A stretch of 64,000 bases of DNA, from contig CAJIYI010000002.1 in NCBI GenBank assembly GCA_905181595.1, positions 62,001 through 126,000 on the forward strand, read 5' to 3'. The translations under genes and the position numbers were made by a program. The notes beneath the pieces were generated by a model that saw only the letters and a program-made list of their open reading frames with translations, did no database searches and had not been told where the DNA came from. Below, in pieces: positions 1-11,680 of this stretch (position 1 is the stretch's first letter; each line of letters starts with the position of its first letter). This stretch comes from an uncultured SAR86 cluster bacterium (GTDB lineage Bacteria; Pseudomonadota; Gammaproteobacteria; Magnimaribacterales; D2472).

Positions 1-161
1 AAGCTCTGTACCCTGTGTCACTATAACTTTTTAGGAGTATCCGTAACTGGAACATAGGTATCAGCAATAGAATCAGTAGATTATAGATTGCAAGCTTCAT
101 AGCATAGGTATATTTAATTTAATGTAATAATACATCCTTTAATTTTTAAGTACCTATAATT

Positions 162-1016
162 TTGATGCAAGTAATAATTACCATATGGAAAGGGATCTGC
201 CTACTTCCAGTTGCGTGGCAAAAAATATTTGGGCAGGTACTTGGCAGTCTCTTGCTTGTTATCGCAAGTAAAAGAAAGAGAATTGCGCAAATGAATATTC
301 AAACATGCTTTCCTTTACTTACCTCCCAAGAGCAACAAAAACTGATACATCAGAATTTTAAATTCTTAGGAGCATCTATCTTTCAAACTGGTTCTGCATG
401 GTTTTGGTCAGATGTAAAAATTCAAAAACATGTGGAATATGAGATAAAGGGATTGGAGCTATTAAATAATACAGAGACACAATCTGGAAATTTAGTGTTA
501 TTCAAACATTCTCAGCACTTAGAACTTGATGCAAGATTATTAGGTTTAAATGCTGAAATTTATGGAGTAGGCAGGTCTCATAATTCACCCATAATGAATA
601 ACCTACAGACTCAGGGAAGGCTTTCAAGCATTCAAGCAACTGCTGATAAAAATAATCCCAGAGAGTTTCTTGCATGGCTGAAAAAAGGGAAAAATGTTCT
701 CTACGCCATTGATCAAGATTATGGCTGGGAAAACTCTATTGAACTCTCCTTTTTCAAAAATCCAGCAGCAACTATTACCACAACAAGAAAAATTATTGAT
801 ATCACTCAATGCAATTTACTATTTGTTAATTCATACTTTGCAAAGGAAAAATTAGTACTTGAGCTAGAGTCAATAAATCATGATGATCTTGATTCAATGG
901 AGCTAGCGCAAAAAATAAATGATCTGATGGAGCAAAAAATTACACTCCATCCTGAGGAATATCTTTGGTCTCATAGAAGATTTAAATCAACGTTAGGAAA
1001 AAATTTTTATAAATAA
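162..1016 (+). CDS. LpxL/HtrB-like lysophospholipid / lipid A acyltransferase
   Basis: 284 aa ORF; N-terminal hydrophobic segment, FKHSQHLELDARLLG (degenerate H-x4-D/E-type acyltransferase motif) and C-terminal P-E-EYLWSHRRFK typical of the LpxL family. Confidence 0.75.
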   Translation: MMQVIITIWKGICLLPVAWQKIFGQVLGSLLLVIASKRKRIAQMNIQTCFPLLTSQEQQKLIHQNFKFLGASIFQTGSAWFWSDVKIQKHVEYEIKGLELLNNTETQSGNLVLFKHSQHLELDARLLGLNAEIYGVGRSHNSPIMNNLQTQGRLSSIQATADKNNPREFLAWLKKGKNVLYAIDQDYGWENSIELSFFKNPAATITTTRKIIDITQCNLLFVNSYFAKEKLVLELESINHDDLDSMELAQKINDLMEQKITLHPEEYLWSHRRFKSTLGKNFYK

Positions 1017-1025
1017 GAGGGGCAT

Positions 1026-1631
1026 ATGGATTTTGATAAATTAAATGATCTGAAGGGCTTCATGCCTCAGCATGAAGGTAAGGCACTGACAAAATGGGCG
1101 GAACAATTTTCAGCTAAGGGCCCTGCCCTTGAAATTGGAACATTTGGAGGTAAATCTAGCCTTTATATTGCTGCAGGATCGTCCATCAATGAGCAGTTAG
1201 TTTTTACAATTGATCATCATCAAGGCTCAGAAGAGCATCAAACTGGAGAAGAATATTTTGATCCTGATATTTTTGATGCTGCTTTAGGGCGAGTGAATAC
1301 TGTTCCTTTAATGCAGTCGAATCTTAGTCAGTTTGAAGAAAGTAGGTATGTTGTCCCCATGATCGCAAATGCAAATGCATTAGCACCCATCTGGTCAATG
1401 CAATTAGGCTTGCTGTTTATTGATGGCAGTCATACGGAAATTTCAGCACAAAATGATTATGCGAATTGGAATACTAAAATTGCTACTGGGGGTGCTCTAG
1501 TGATTCATGATATTTATGAAAACCCTGAAGAAGGTGGGCAAGCTCCATTTTTAATCTATCAAAAAGCTCTAGAAGACGGTTTTGCTCTTTATGAAAGAGT
1601 AGACACAATAGCCTGCTTAATTAAGAGCTAA
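1026..1631 (+). CDS. class I SAM-dependent methyltransferase (Methyltransf_24-like)
   Basis: 201 aa; ALEIGTFGGKSSLYIA and LLFIDGSHTEISAQNDYANW motifs. Confidence 0.7.
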   Translation: MDFDKLNDLKGFMPQHEGKALTKWAEQFSAKGPALEIGTFGGKSSLYIAAGSSINEQLVFTIDHHQGSEEHQTGEEYFDPDIFDAALGRVNTVPLMQSNLSQFEESRYVVPMIANANALAPIWSMQLGLLFIDGSHTEISAQNDYANWNTKIATGGALVIHDIYENPEEGGQAPFLIYQKALEDGFALYERVDTIACLIKS

Positions 1632-2661
1632 ACTGCTTTCTAAGAAAAAGGTTTGAAGCTTTCGTGAGGGTATTATTGGCATCTGCAGCCAGTATCAAGG
1701 CTCCAGAAGTCCAGCTTGGTTGTTCTTCTGGCCAGTAGATCTTTTCTTCTAGCTGCCACCCCATATAAGGGACACTGCTTTCATCAACAATAGCTGCAGC
1801 GTTTAATAATAGTTCTTGCGCATTTTTTTCATGGCCAATTTTTTTAAATGCAATTGAGCATTCGCAAGTCTCAGCAACTGTTACCCAGGGCTCATCTGCA
1901 ACACATTTGATACCAACGCCAGGTATCCAAAAAATATCAGTAATTTTATTTAAAAGTCTTGCAAAATTATCTTTTGAATTGGCTCCAGATAAAATTGGAT
2001 AGTACCAATCCATTGAGAATCTACTCCTATCTTTTTTTAAATCAAAGATGCCTTTTGGATTTTCAATGGCATTAAGTAGATTGGAATGAGCGTTTAGCAG
2101 GGTGGACTTAAAATCTGATTTATTTAATATCTCACAGATTGCTATTGAGCATTCAATGCTCTTAGCAATCGAACTGCATCCTGTCAGAAGATAGTCCTCA
2201 TCAACAACACCTAATTCATCTACATTCCATGCAATGGCACCATTACTGTGTTGCAAGGAAAGAGCAAACACCATCCCCTTCTCAATGGAGCTCCAGAAAT
2301 TCTCTAAAATACTGAGGTCATTTGTTAATAAATAATTTTGCCAAACAGCAACTGCTATGTAGGTAGAAAAATTAGATTGTTTATTTTTTTCTATGGCTTC
2401 GTTACCTTGATAAAGGTTGTACCAACTTCCATCTTCATTTTGATTATCCTTCATCCATTGCAATCCCAGCATAGCCTCATGATTAAAACCAAGTGTCGCT
2501 AAGCCCATGACAGCTTCTAGGTGATCCCATGGATCATGAGACCCATCTTGATTCGATGGAATAGCACCAGATTTAAGCTGGAGATTAGAAATAAAACTAC
2601 CTAAATGCTTCATGCCAGCAAGCGCAGTTGTATCAATTTTTGAGGTGTGAGGAAAAGTCAT
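1621..2661 (-). CDS. prenyltransferase/squalene-cyclase-fold (alpha/alpha barrel) protein
   Basis: ORF trimmed to MTFPHTSK start overlapping upstream stop (TAATG); QxxDGSW-type repeats (QNEDGSWYNLYQG, QPSWTSGALILA). Confidence 0.6.
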   Translation of the reverse strand: MTFPHTSKIDTTALAGMKHLGSFISNLQLKSGAIPSNQDGSHDPWDHLEAVMGLATLGFNHEAMLGLQWMKDNQNEDGSWYNLYQGNEAIEKNKQSNFSTYIAVAVWQNYLLTNDLSILENFWSSIEKGMVFALSLQHSNGAIAWNVDELGVVDEDYLLTGCSSIAKSIECSIAICEILNKSDFKSTLLNAHSNLLNAIENPKGIFDLKKDRSRFSMDWYYPILSGANSKDNFARLLNKITDIFWIPGVGIKCVADEPWVTVAETCECSIAFKKIGHEKNAQELLLNAAAIVDESSVPYMGWQLEEKIYWPEEQPSWTSGALILAADANNTLTKASNLFLRKQFSS

Positions 2662-3365
2662 TATTTTTTTTGAAAATAAAAAGCTATGCTCTTTCCAAAA
2701 ATAGGATTCATAAAATTTTCTATTTTTTGGAGCCAAGATGGGTTTTGTAGAATTTGATATTCCAACAATTTCTTATATTGCTTAACCAGCCAATTTGATT
2801 CTTGAGTTTTCCAAACAAGGCATCTTAACCACCAATAAGCGCTGTGCAGACCATGAAACCGTTCAGACTTTTCATATTCAAATCCATGGTCAGTGATCTC
2901 GGCAATCACCTGATTTTTCTTAAAGATCCTGACATGTCCGCCTGGCATATTTTGATAGCCTCTTGAAAGAATCCAACATATTTTTTCGGGCCAAAAAGAA
3001 GGAACACTGGGCAGAAACTTACCGCCAGGCTTTAGCACTCTATGAATTTCATCTAACGCAAGATGATAATCATCCAAGTGCTCTAAAACCTCAGAACAAA
3101 AAATTAAATCAAAGCTATTGTCTTCGAATGGAAGCTTATAAACTGAACCTTGGACAAATATTGTGGATCCTAGATTTAATTCTTGAAAAAAATCTAGTCC
3201 GTCTTTGCAAATATCTAAAGAGGGAATATGTTGATCGTAACCAATACAGTATGCGTGCTTAAATGCTTGAAGTGAGCCGAAGATATGTCTTCCCTCGCCA
3301 CATCCCACATCTAATATTTTTGCTCCTGATGGAAGATCGATATTATTGAAATTAAAAGTTAGCAT
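2661..3365 (-). CDS. class I SAM-dependent methyltransferase (Methyltransf_11)
   Basis: KILDVGCGEGRHIF, FDLIFCSEVLEHLDD, LKPGGKFLPSVPS motifs. Confidence 0.85.
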   Translation of the reverse strand: MLTFNFNNIDLPSGAKILDVGCGEGRHIFGSLQAFKHAYCIGYDQHIPSLDICKDGLDFFQELNLGSTIFVQGSVYKLPFEDNSFDLIFCSEVLEHLDDYHLALDEIHRVLKPGGKFLPSVPSFWPEKICWILSRGYQNMPGGHVRIFKKNQVIAEITDHGFEYEKSERFHGLHSAYWWLRCLVWKTQESNWLVKQYKKLLEYQILQNPSWLQKIENFMNPIFGKSIAFYFQKK

Positions 3366-4602
3366 TTAAAATCATTAATGGTTTTATAAAGCAATTCTTC
3401 GTATGCATGGCCAATCTTAGTCCAATTAAAATTCTCTATTATATGCTCTCTGCCCAACTCTGCCTGAATTTTGTATTTTTGAGGGCTTTGAAAAATATTT
3501 TTTATGCCTAGGTAAATTGCTTCTGCATCTTCAGCTGGAATCAGCTGAGCAAATGAACCAGTGATTTCAGGAATTGAAGCTACATTAGTTGCTACTAATG
3601 GAGTTGCACAAGCCATCGCCTCTCCGACAGGAAACCCAAACCCTTCGTATAACGAGCTAACAACTGCAACTGAACTGTTGGCATACTCATGTGTAATTTC
3701 TTCCTTGGTAAGATTTGTTTTAAAAGATACCTGCTCTTCTAGCTTCAATTTCTTGATAAGTCTTTCTGTATGGCCTTCAGCTCTAGGGCTGCCTATGACG
3801 GTTAAATTTATATCTGGATATTCAGATTTTAATCTGGCAATTGCATGTAATGAAAAATCTAAACCCTTCAATGGCACATCTGCACTTGCCGTAGTAATGA
3901 CACCATTAGCTCTAGGCACTATATTCGGTAGAGGGCAAAAGATATTAAAGTCAATTCCATTAGGGATAACTTGAATATTTTGCATGGGAACTTTGAAGTC
4001 ATGATGAATATCTTGTTTAGAATTTAAGGATGGAGTCACTACAACCTTTATTTGCTTGGCAACTTTTTTTTGCATTTTCAAAAAAGAGAACCACCTCATC
4101 TTTGAAAGGCGCTGCACTAGGCCTCTTGCAAACTTCAGATCATAAAAATAATCTTTTGAGATTGGATGGTGCATGATTTCAATAAGAGGTTTAGATTTCT
4201 GGATATCAATCATCCCAAAACTGATAGATTGATTATCTATTACAGCGTCATAATTCTTATCAGATAAAAATATTTTCGCCCTATTCCCAAATGTTTGAAG
4301 CTCAGGGAAGCCTCCCATCAAGGTTGAACTAAATTCATACCAATCATCCAGAGATTTATTCTTTGTATGAAAAAAAATTTTTAAGCGCTCTCGAAACTTA
4401 AATGTGCTAAAAAGATTTAGGCCTGGAAGTTTGATTAATTCATATCAGCAATTAACTCTGGATATGGTGGCCCAGAAATAACATCAACATTATGACCAAT
4501 GTTATTAAGTGCTTTTGACAACTCATAAACATATATTCCTTGGCCTCCTCCAAATGGCGCACTTCGATAACTCAAGATCGCAATTTTTAGAGGCTTCTTC
4601 AA
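3359..4602 (-). CDS. GT4-family glycosyltransferase, frameshifted near 4445
   Basis: C-terminal ORF 3359-4321 has VAVVSSLYEGFGFPVGEAMACATPLVAT; N-terminal frame reads LKKPLKIAILSYRSAPFGGGQGIYVYELSKALNNIGHNVDVISGPPYPEL then a stop, with sense resuming in another frame (ELIKLPGLNLFSTFKF...). Confidence 0.8.
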
Positions 4603-4617
4603 TTTTCTTTAAATTTT

Positions 4618-5540
4618 TTACAAGCAGGTAAGCCAATCAGTATAATTTGCGTCTTTCCCACAAACTATCTCAGAATATTTAGACTGAAGCATTTCGGTAA
4701 CTGGACCTCTTAAACCTTGACCAATGGCCGAGTGATCCAAAGTTGTAATTGGGGTTATTTCTACCGCAGTTCCCGAAAAAAAAGCTTCGTCTGCATTTAC
4801 CAAATCATCAAACAGTAAATCCTTTTCTTCAACTTCAACGCCAAGATTCTGAGCCATCGTAATAACACTCTGACGAGTGATTCCATTCAAACAAAAGTCT
4901 ATCTTGGGAGTTAGTAACTTGGAGTCTTTAACTATAAATAGATTTTCTCCACTACCCTCAGAAATAAATCCATTTTTATCAAGCAAGATTGCCTCATCGG
5001 CATTTTTTGCAAGCGCATCATGAAGAGCCATAATTGAATTAATATAAGTGCCTATAATTTTATTGTTTGAATAAAGCGGATTGTCATATTGTTGATATGG
5101 GGATTTAATGACTGAAATACCTTTTTTCTTCGCTTCTGGATCCATGTATGACGGCCATTCCCAGCAAGCAACAGCAACATTGACAGATACCAAATCCTTT
5201 AGCTCGCAAGCCCATAGATTCACTGCCCAAAAAAACAATAGGCCTAATGTATCCTTCCTTGAGATTATTTTTTGTCATAGCTTCTTTTTGCACTGCTTCT
5301 AGCTCTTCTATGGAATATGGAATAGTAATATTAATTTTATCTGCCGCGTCAAATAGTCGCTCTGTATGATCTCGCTAGTCTAAAGATAGCGCCGCCAGTT
5401 TCAGTTTCATATGCTCTTACGCCCTCGAATGCTCCAAGACCATAATGCAATGTATGAGATAAAAGATGGATATTAGTATCATTAAATGGCTGAAAAGCTC
5501 CATTTAGCCAAATATATTTTGCGTCAGTATTTAGAAACAT
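4618..5540 (-). CDS. ilvE: branched-chain amino acid aminotransferase, two frame disruptions (~5377, ~5210)
   Basis: WLNGAFQPFNDTNIHLLSHTLHYGLGAFEGVRAYE ... RDHTERLFDAADKI ... EGYIRPIVFLGSE ... KNADEAILLDKNGFISEGSGENLFIVKD spread over three frames. Confidence 0.9.
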
Positions 5541-5606
5541 GTTGTGTATGGTTTTAAGTCTCAGTTATTATGACAAATACACTTCTATAAAGAAATCTAA
5601 ATTGGC

Positions 5607-6979
5607 ATGATTGATCAATCTATTTTTAGAGAATATGACATTCGCGGCACTGTACCAGAGCAACTAAATACTGGTTCCATTGATTTAATTGCTAACGCTA
5701 TTGCTGCTAAATGTCATGATGAGGGCGTCACCGAACTCGCATTAGGCAGGGACGGTAGATTATCGGGCGCCGATATCATGAGTAATCTTTCTTCCTCCCT
5801 TCAAAGCCGAGGTATTAACATAGTAAATATTGGGCTAGTTACTAGCCCACTACTGTATTTTGCTGCAAAAAAAATTGACTCAAAATCTGGCGTTATGATA
5901 ACGGGAAGTCATAACCCTAAAAATTATAATGGGTTTAAGGTGGTAATTAATGATTCTCCTGTTTCTGGGTTAGAGCTGCTAAATTTTATTCATAGCGAGC
6001 TATCAGATATAGAAATAGCTACCCAAGAAATACATCAAACTGATTTGATGAGTAGCTATATTGAAGAAGTATGTGCTCAAGCTTCATGCTCAAAAAAAAT
6101 GAAAGTTGTAGTTGATTGTGGAAATGGATCAGCTGGAGAAATTGCACCCAAGCTTATGAGAGCTTTGGGTCACGAAGTGATTGAATTATTTTGTGAAATT
6201 GATGGGAACTTTCCAAATCATCATCCTGACCCTGGGAAGCCTGAAAACTTAGTTGATTTAATTGAAGCTGTGCATCAATCTAACGCTGATTTAGGCATAG
6301 CATTTGATGGGGATGGAGATAGGCTAGGTGTGGTCTCAAACCTTGGAGAAATCATTTTTCCTGATCAACTCTTGATGATTTTTGCTCAAGATGTGCTCTC
6401 AAGGAACAAAGGAGCTCAAATAATCTTCGATGTAAAATGCTCTAATTTACTTGCCAAGACTATTGAGGAGGCAGGAGGCGAAGCCCTACATGTCTGCAAC
6501 TGGTCATTTTCATATTAAAAATGCATTAAAAAAATCTGGTGCGCCGCTTGCAGGAGAAATGAGTGGACATATTTTTTTTAATGACAAATGGCATGGATTT
6601 GATGATGGCCATTATTCTGCTTTTAGACTCATAGAAATTATTGCTCAGATGAATGAAAATCTGTCGTCAATTTTTGGCAATCTTCCAAAAGCATTCTCAA
6701 CGCCAGAAATAAATATTGAAGTTGAGGAAAGTCAGAAATTCAAGATTGTTAATGAGTTTATAGAAAACGCAAAATTTTTAGAAGGTAAAAAAATTACTAT
6801 TGATGGTTTAAGGGTTGATTTTAAAGATGGCTGGGGCCTGTTAAGGGCATCTAATACAACACCAAAATTAGTTTTAAGGTTTGAAGCTCGAAACATCTGA
6901 GCGATTGGATGAAATCCAAAAATTATTCTTAGATCAATTAAAACAGATTGATGAATCAATTGAGATTAAGCTAAGCTAA
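5607..6979 (+). CDS. phosphomannomutase/phosphoglucomutase (AlgC/ManB type), two frame disruptions (~6489, ~6889)
   Basis: TGSHNPKNYNGFK, FDGDGDRLG, TGHFHIKNALKKSGAPLAGEMSGHIFF; C-terminal ...LRFEA-TSERLDEIQKLFLDQLKQIDESIEIKLS* after frame change. Confidence 0.9.
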
Positions 6980-6983
6980 AGGT

Positions 6984-7556
6984 ATGTCTAAAGATAGAAA
7001 ACAAATTATTCTGCAAAGCTTGGCCAAGCTCCTAGAAGAAAGAGATGCAACCAAAGTTACAACAGCAAGCCTTGCAAAAGAAAGTGGCATTACCGAAGCA
7101 GCACTTTATCGGCATTTTCCAAGCAAACGATCAATTTTTTTAGAGCTATTTACCTTCTGTGATGAAACTATTTTTCAAAAGGTTGGAGAAATAAAAAAAG
7201 AAGCGAGTATTGAGCCGGACGAAAAAATTAGACTAATATTTTTCTTTTTTATTATATTTCTTGAAAAAAATAAAGGTTTTGCAAGAATTTTATCAAGAGA
7301 AGCATTGGGGCCAAATGAAAAGAATGTCATAGATGCGGTGAATCAATTTTACGAAAGGTTGGAGCTTGCGATGAAGCAAATATTAGCATCTCAAAAGGAA
7401 CGTATTCAATTAACTCCTGGCATTAGCTCTCATTTAATTACCTCTACAATTGAAGGAATTATCTCAAGATTTATTAGGAATGGTTTTAAAGAGATGCCTA
7501 GTGGGTATATAGAGAATTATTGGTCTTTGCTTTCGCGGAGCCTTTTTAAAAATTAA
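6984..7556 (+). CDS. slmA: TetR-family regulator, nucleoid occlusion factor SlmA-like
   Basis: 190 aa; TTASLAKESGITEAALYRHFPSKRSIFLELFTF HTH; SlmA-like length and C-terminus. Confidence 0.75.
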   Translation: MSKDRKQIILQSLAKLLEERDATKVTTASLAKESGITEAALYRHFPSKRSIFLELFTFCDETIFQKVGEIKKEASIEPDEKIRLIFFFFIIFLEKNKGFARILSREALGPNEKNVIDAVNQFYERLELAMKQILASQKERIQLTPGISSHLITSTIEGIISRFIRNGFKEMPSGYIENYWSLLSRSLFKN

Positions 7557-9994
7557 TTAGGGTCTTGTTGAAGCAATTCAAAATAAGAGTTTTGATCTAG
7601 CTGCTCTGCTTGCTTTCCAGTGTCCTTGTTCACTTTGATATACGAAAGCCCGGGAGGAGTTCTCCATGGATCCTGGGGCAATTCTTTCAAACCCACTTTC
7701 ATAAAATCTACCCAAATTGGCAAGGCAATGGATGAACCAAATTCATTATCTCCCAAGGAAGAAAAATCATCCGTGCCCACCCAAACTGTGGCTGATAAAT
7801 CTCTATGAAAACCAGAGAACCAGGTGCTAATTGCATCATTGGTTGTCCCTGTTTTTCCTGCAATATCCGAACGATTCAATATCTTTGTTTTTCTGCCATT
7901 GCTGCCTCTCTGAATGGCCTCTCTCAAAATATCTTTAGTAATAAAGGCAATTTTAGTATCGATTGATGTATTTTTCTTGTTAAGCTTTGGCAACAAATCA
8001 AAGGGTTGAATTTCATCGATTAACTCCTCAGTAAACCAAGGAAATCCATCCAGCGATTTAGTATCATCTAATTCTGGTTGAGCATGAGGATGCTGAAAAA
8101 TAATATTGTTGTCTCTATCAATAATCTTTTCAATAAAATACAAATTTTTACCCTCTCCTGAATTTGCTAAAAAATTATATGCTCTAATCATTTCAGCTGG
8201 AGAAAAGCTTGAAGACCCTAATGCAAGAGATAAATCCGGAGCCAGCCGTGATTTAGGAAATCCAAAGTTTTCAAGAAAAATATGCGCCTTATCAATGCCG
8301 AGCTCTCTTAAGAGTTTTATGGACACAATATTGACCGACTGAACAAGCGCTTCTCGTAACCTAATTGGGCCATAAAACTTTCCGGTGTAATTTTCAGGAC
8401 GCCATGCACTTTCTAAATTTTGATCTTCAAAAATAATTGGAGCATCGTTAATAGTATCTGAAGCTTTATAGCCGTTCGCTATAGCTGCTGAGTATATGAA
8501 AGGTTTAAAGCTTGACCCAGCCTGGGGGAATGATTGATTCACCCTATCAAAATTACTCTTTGAAAAATTAAACCCACCTTGATAAGCAAGAATCGCTCCG
8601 GTTGATGGGTTGGAGGCTACAAATGCTACTTCTGCTTCAGGCAATTGGTCTAATGTTTTCCCTGACACAGAATCTTGGAGATAAATTAAGTCTCCTATTT
8701 TTAAAATATCATAAAAATTTTGAGGTTTTGGTCCAAATGAATTAATCGTAATTCTTCTTCGAGCCCATTGATAATTATCTGACCAAATTAAAGTTTGCAA
8801 AGTAAAATCATCGCCTAAATAAATTACTCTTTCGGGTTTAATGTCTACAACAATTGCCTTCAAGTGAGAGTCTAGATTCGTGGATTGACTAAATATTTCT
8901 CTAAGAATTGAAATTAGTGACTGTTTCATGCCTAAAGCATCGAGCTCAGAATACTCTTGCTGCAATATATTAAGATTCCCTCGAGCTAATTGGTTGAAGA
9001 GTTGCGGGTCTAACTGAGCAGAGTAATTGAGTGGCTTTCTCCAGCCATGCCTTTTGTCATAATCAAATAAATTTTTTTGTGCACTCTTAATTGCAGCTCT
9101 TTGAAGTGGAGACTGGATTGTAGTAAAAACAGATAGGCCATCTGTGTATGCAGATAAGCCGTATCTACTAATAATTTTTTGTCGAGCCAGCTCTGCAATA
9201 TACCTCCCATCAAGATCAAACAAAGAATCTGATTTTGCAATCAAAATAGGTTCATCAATTGCAAGAAGATACTGCGCCTTTCCTATATAACCAAGCTTAT
9301 ACATTCTGCCCAAAATCCAATTTCTTCGAACGGTTGATCGCTCCGGTGACCGTATGGGATTTATTCTTGAGGGCAACTGCGCAGATGAAGCAATCAAGGC
9401 TGACTCCGCTAAAGAGAGTTCCTCGATCGATTTTGCAAAATATTTATCGGCTGCAGCTTCAACGCCATATGCTCTATTTCCAAGAAATATTGTATTTAAA
9501 TACAAGGAAAATATTTCTTCTTTTGATGCCATGCTTTCAAGCTCGAAGGCTAAGTATATTTCTTTAATCTTGCGAAGAATTTTTTGATCCCTAGACAATA
9601 AATAGCCCCTCACGACCTGCATAGTAATAGTCCCACCGCCACTCACAATTTCTCCAGATTTCAGTAGCTGAAAAAATGCCCTAGCAAAAGATAAGACTCG
9701 GATTCCATTGTGCTCAAAAAACTGATCATCTTCAGCGGCTAAAAATGCATTTTTTAAGTTTATGGGAATATCTTGATATTCAATTGTTCTTCTTTTTTGC
9801 TCTCCAAATTCCCCAATTAATACTCCATCTTCTGAAAATATTTTAAGAGGAACCTGCAAGGCATTCTCGTTTACTAAATTTATTTCTGGAAGATTTGGTT
9901 TTAAAATAATATACCCAGAAGAAATGACCAGAATAGAAGCCACGGCAGCTAATAATGCAAGAGACAGCATCCATTGAAAAAGCTTAATTAGCAT
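7553..9994 (-). CDS. mrcA: penicillin-binding protein 1A
   Basis: 813 aa; AFLAAEDDQFFEHNG, GGGTITMQVVRGYLLSRDQKILRKIKEI transglycosylase and SSFKPFIYS / KTGTTND transpeptidase motifs. Confidence 0.95.
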   Translation of the reverse strand: MLIKLFQWMLSLALLAAVASILVISSGYIILKPNLPEINLVNENALQVPLKIFSEDGVLIGEFGEQKRRTIEYQDIPINLKNAFLAAEDDQFFEHNGIRVLSFARAFFQLLKSGEIVSGGGTITMQVVRGYLLSRDQKILRKIKEIYLAFELESMASKEEIFSLYLNTIFLGNRAYGVEAAADKYFAKSIEELSLAESALIASSAQLPSRINPIRSPERSTVRRNWILGRMYKLGYIGKAQYLLAIDEPILIAKSDSLFDLDGRYIAELARQKIISRYGLSAYTDGLSVFTTIQSPLQRAAIKSAQKNLFDYDKRHGWRKPLNYSAQLDPQLFNQLARGNLNILQQEYSELDALGMKQSLISILREIFSQSTNLDSHLKAIVVDIKPERVIYLGDDFTLQTLIWSDNYQWARRRITINSFGPKPQNFYDILKIGDLIYLQDSVSGKTLDQLPEAEVAFVASNPSTGAILAYQGGFNFSKSNFDRVNQSFPQAGSSFKPFIYSAAIANGYKASDTINDAPIIFEDQNLESAWRPENYTGKFYGPIRLREALVQSVNIVSIKLLRELGIDKAHIFLENFGFPKSRLAPDLSLALGSSSFSPAEMIRAYNFLANSGEGKNLYFIEKIIDRDNNIIFQHPHAQPELDDTKSLDGFPWFTEELIDEIQPFDLLPKLNKKNTSIDTKIAFITKDILREAIQRGSNGRKTKILNRSDIAGKTGTTNDAISTWFSGFHRDLSATVWVGTDDFSSLGDNEFGSSIALPIWVDFMKVGLKELPQDPWRTPPGLSYIKVNKDTGKQAEQLDQNSYFELLQQDPN

Positions 9995-10102
9995 GAGGCA
10001 AGAAAAAATAATTCACTATTTTAATAATTAAATTTTTGGATTTAATAATAAGAATTATTTTAACCCTTTAAATGGTAGAATCTGAATTCTAAAATACTAA
10101 CC

Positions 10103-10612
10103 ATGAATATATTTATTGTCGGCCCTATGGGCTCAGGAAAAACTACTGTTGGAAAAATTGTAGCTAATGAGCTATTCCTAGAGTTTTTTGATACAGATGC
10201 AACGATTGAAGAGAAGACTGGTGTGACTATTGACTGGATCTTTGATATAGAAGGAGAGGCAGGATTTAGAAAACGAGAAACCTTGGTGCTTAAAGAGTTG
10301 GTATCATCCAACTCAATTGTACTAGCTACCGGTGGCGGCATTGTTATCGAGCCTGAGAACAGGGAATTACTAGCGTCCAGAGGCACCGTTTTTTACCTTC
10401 ATACCCCGCTCGAGACTCAAATAAGTAGAACGTCCAAAGATAAAGACAGGCCGCTTCTTAAGGGTCAGGATCCTGCAAAAGTACTTGCAGATCTTCAGGA
10501 ATCTAGACAAGTATTTTATCAAGAAGTTTCTGATCATATAATTAATACAGAAAATAAAAGCGGCTCAGACGTAGCAAATGAAATAGTCAAACTAGTGAAG
10601 AACTATGGCTAG
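10103..10612 (+). CDS. aroK: shikimate kinase
   Basis: VGPMGSGKTTVGK, DTDATIEEKTG, GGGIV, KDRPLL; followed by aroB. Confidence 0.95.
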   Translation: MNIFIVGPMGSGKTTVGKIVANELFLEFFDTDATIEEKTGVTIDWIFDIEGEAGFRKRETLVLKELVSSNSIVLATGGGIVIEPENRELLASRGTVFYLHTPLETQISRTSKDKDRPLLKGQDPAKVLADLQESRQVFYQEVSDHIINTENKSGSDVANEIVKLVKNYG

Positions 10613-11676
10613 GGAGCTACTTGCAGGTCAAAAAAATAGTCAATACAAAATTATTATTGGCAAAAACTCGATTTCACAAAAAAATATATCCTCTTTTGCG
10701 AAGGGTCATAAAAAACTGTTGATCATTTCAGATACTGGCGTGCCTAAGGATATTATTCAGAATATTGTCTCCCTATCTAAATTAAAATCTAAAGTATTTA
10801 CTGTAATTTTAGATCAAGGAGAACAAGCAAAATCTCTAGCAAATTTTCAAAGAATTATTAACTTTTTAATTGATCAATAATTTTGATAGGTCAGATGGAA
10901 TTATTGCTATTGGTGGAGGTGTTGTTGGTGATATTTCTGGTTTTGTGGCTTCAGCATACTTAAGAGGTATTTCATTCATTCAGATTCCTACGACACTATT
11001 AGCTCAGGTTGATTCATCCGTTGGGGGCAAAACTGCCATAAATATTCCTGCTGGAAAGAATCTTGTCGGCGCGTTTTATAATCCTAGCGGAGTGATTATA
11101 GATACAACTGTTTTAAGCTCGCTTTCCGCTCGGCAACTCAATGCGGGACTGGCAGAAGTTATAAAGTATGGATTTATTCAAAACAAATATTTACTGTCTT
11201 TATTATCTAAACATACTGATAAAATTTTGGATCGAGAGCATAAAATAATTGAAGAAATTATTTTTGAATCAATTAAAACTAAAGCGAAAATAGTTACCAA
11301 GGATGAAAAAGAAACTGGCATGAGGGCCTTATTGAATTTTGGCCATACATTTGGTCATGCTATTGAAGCCAGTGGAAAATACAAAAAAATTCTTCATGGA
11401 GAGGCGGTAGCAAAAGGCATGCTGATCGCAAGTAAAATTTCTTTATTAGAAGGCTTGCTCACAAAGAGAGAGGCAGCAAAAATAAACGATTTATTATTGG
11501 CTTATAATTTTGATCTCGACCTTTCAGGATATAAATATTCAGATTTAAAACCCTTTATTTTTAGAGACAAAAAAGTACAGAAAGGAAAATTGAATTTAGT
11601 TTTATTAAAGGGAATTTCTAATGGGATTGTTACAAGCACATTTGATATAAAAAATTTGCCGCGTTCAATGCTCTAA
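10605..11676 (+). CDS. aroB: 3-dehydroquinate synthase, frameshifted near 10876
   Basis: GIIAIGGGVVGDISGFVASAYLRGI, ALLNFGHTFGHAIEA; N- and C-terminal parts in overlapping ORFs. Confidence 0.93.
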
Positions 11677-11680
11677 AAAT

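Noticed and set aside
624-809. Numerous 60-140 aa ORFs antisense to conserved genes (e.g. 624-809, 2963-3262, 3561-3974, 9010-9567, 39082-39306)
   Set aside because: They lie opposite or out of frame within recognisable genes, show no family motifs and are expected by chance or by frame breaks.
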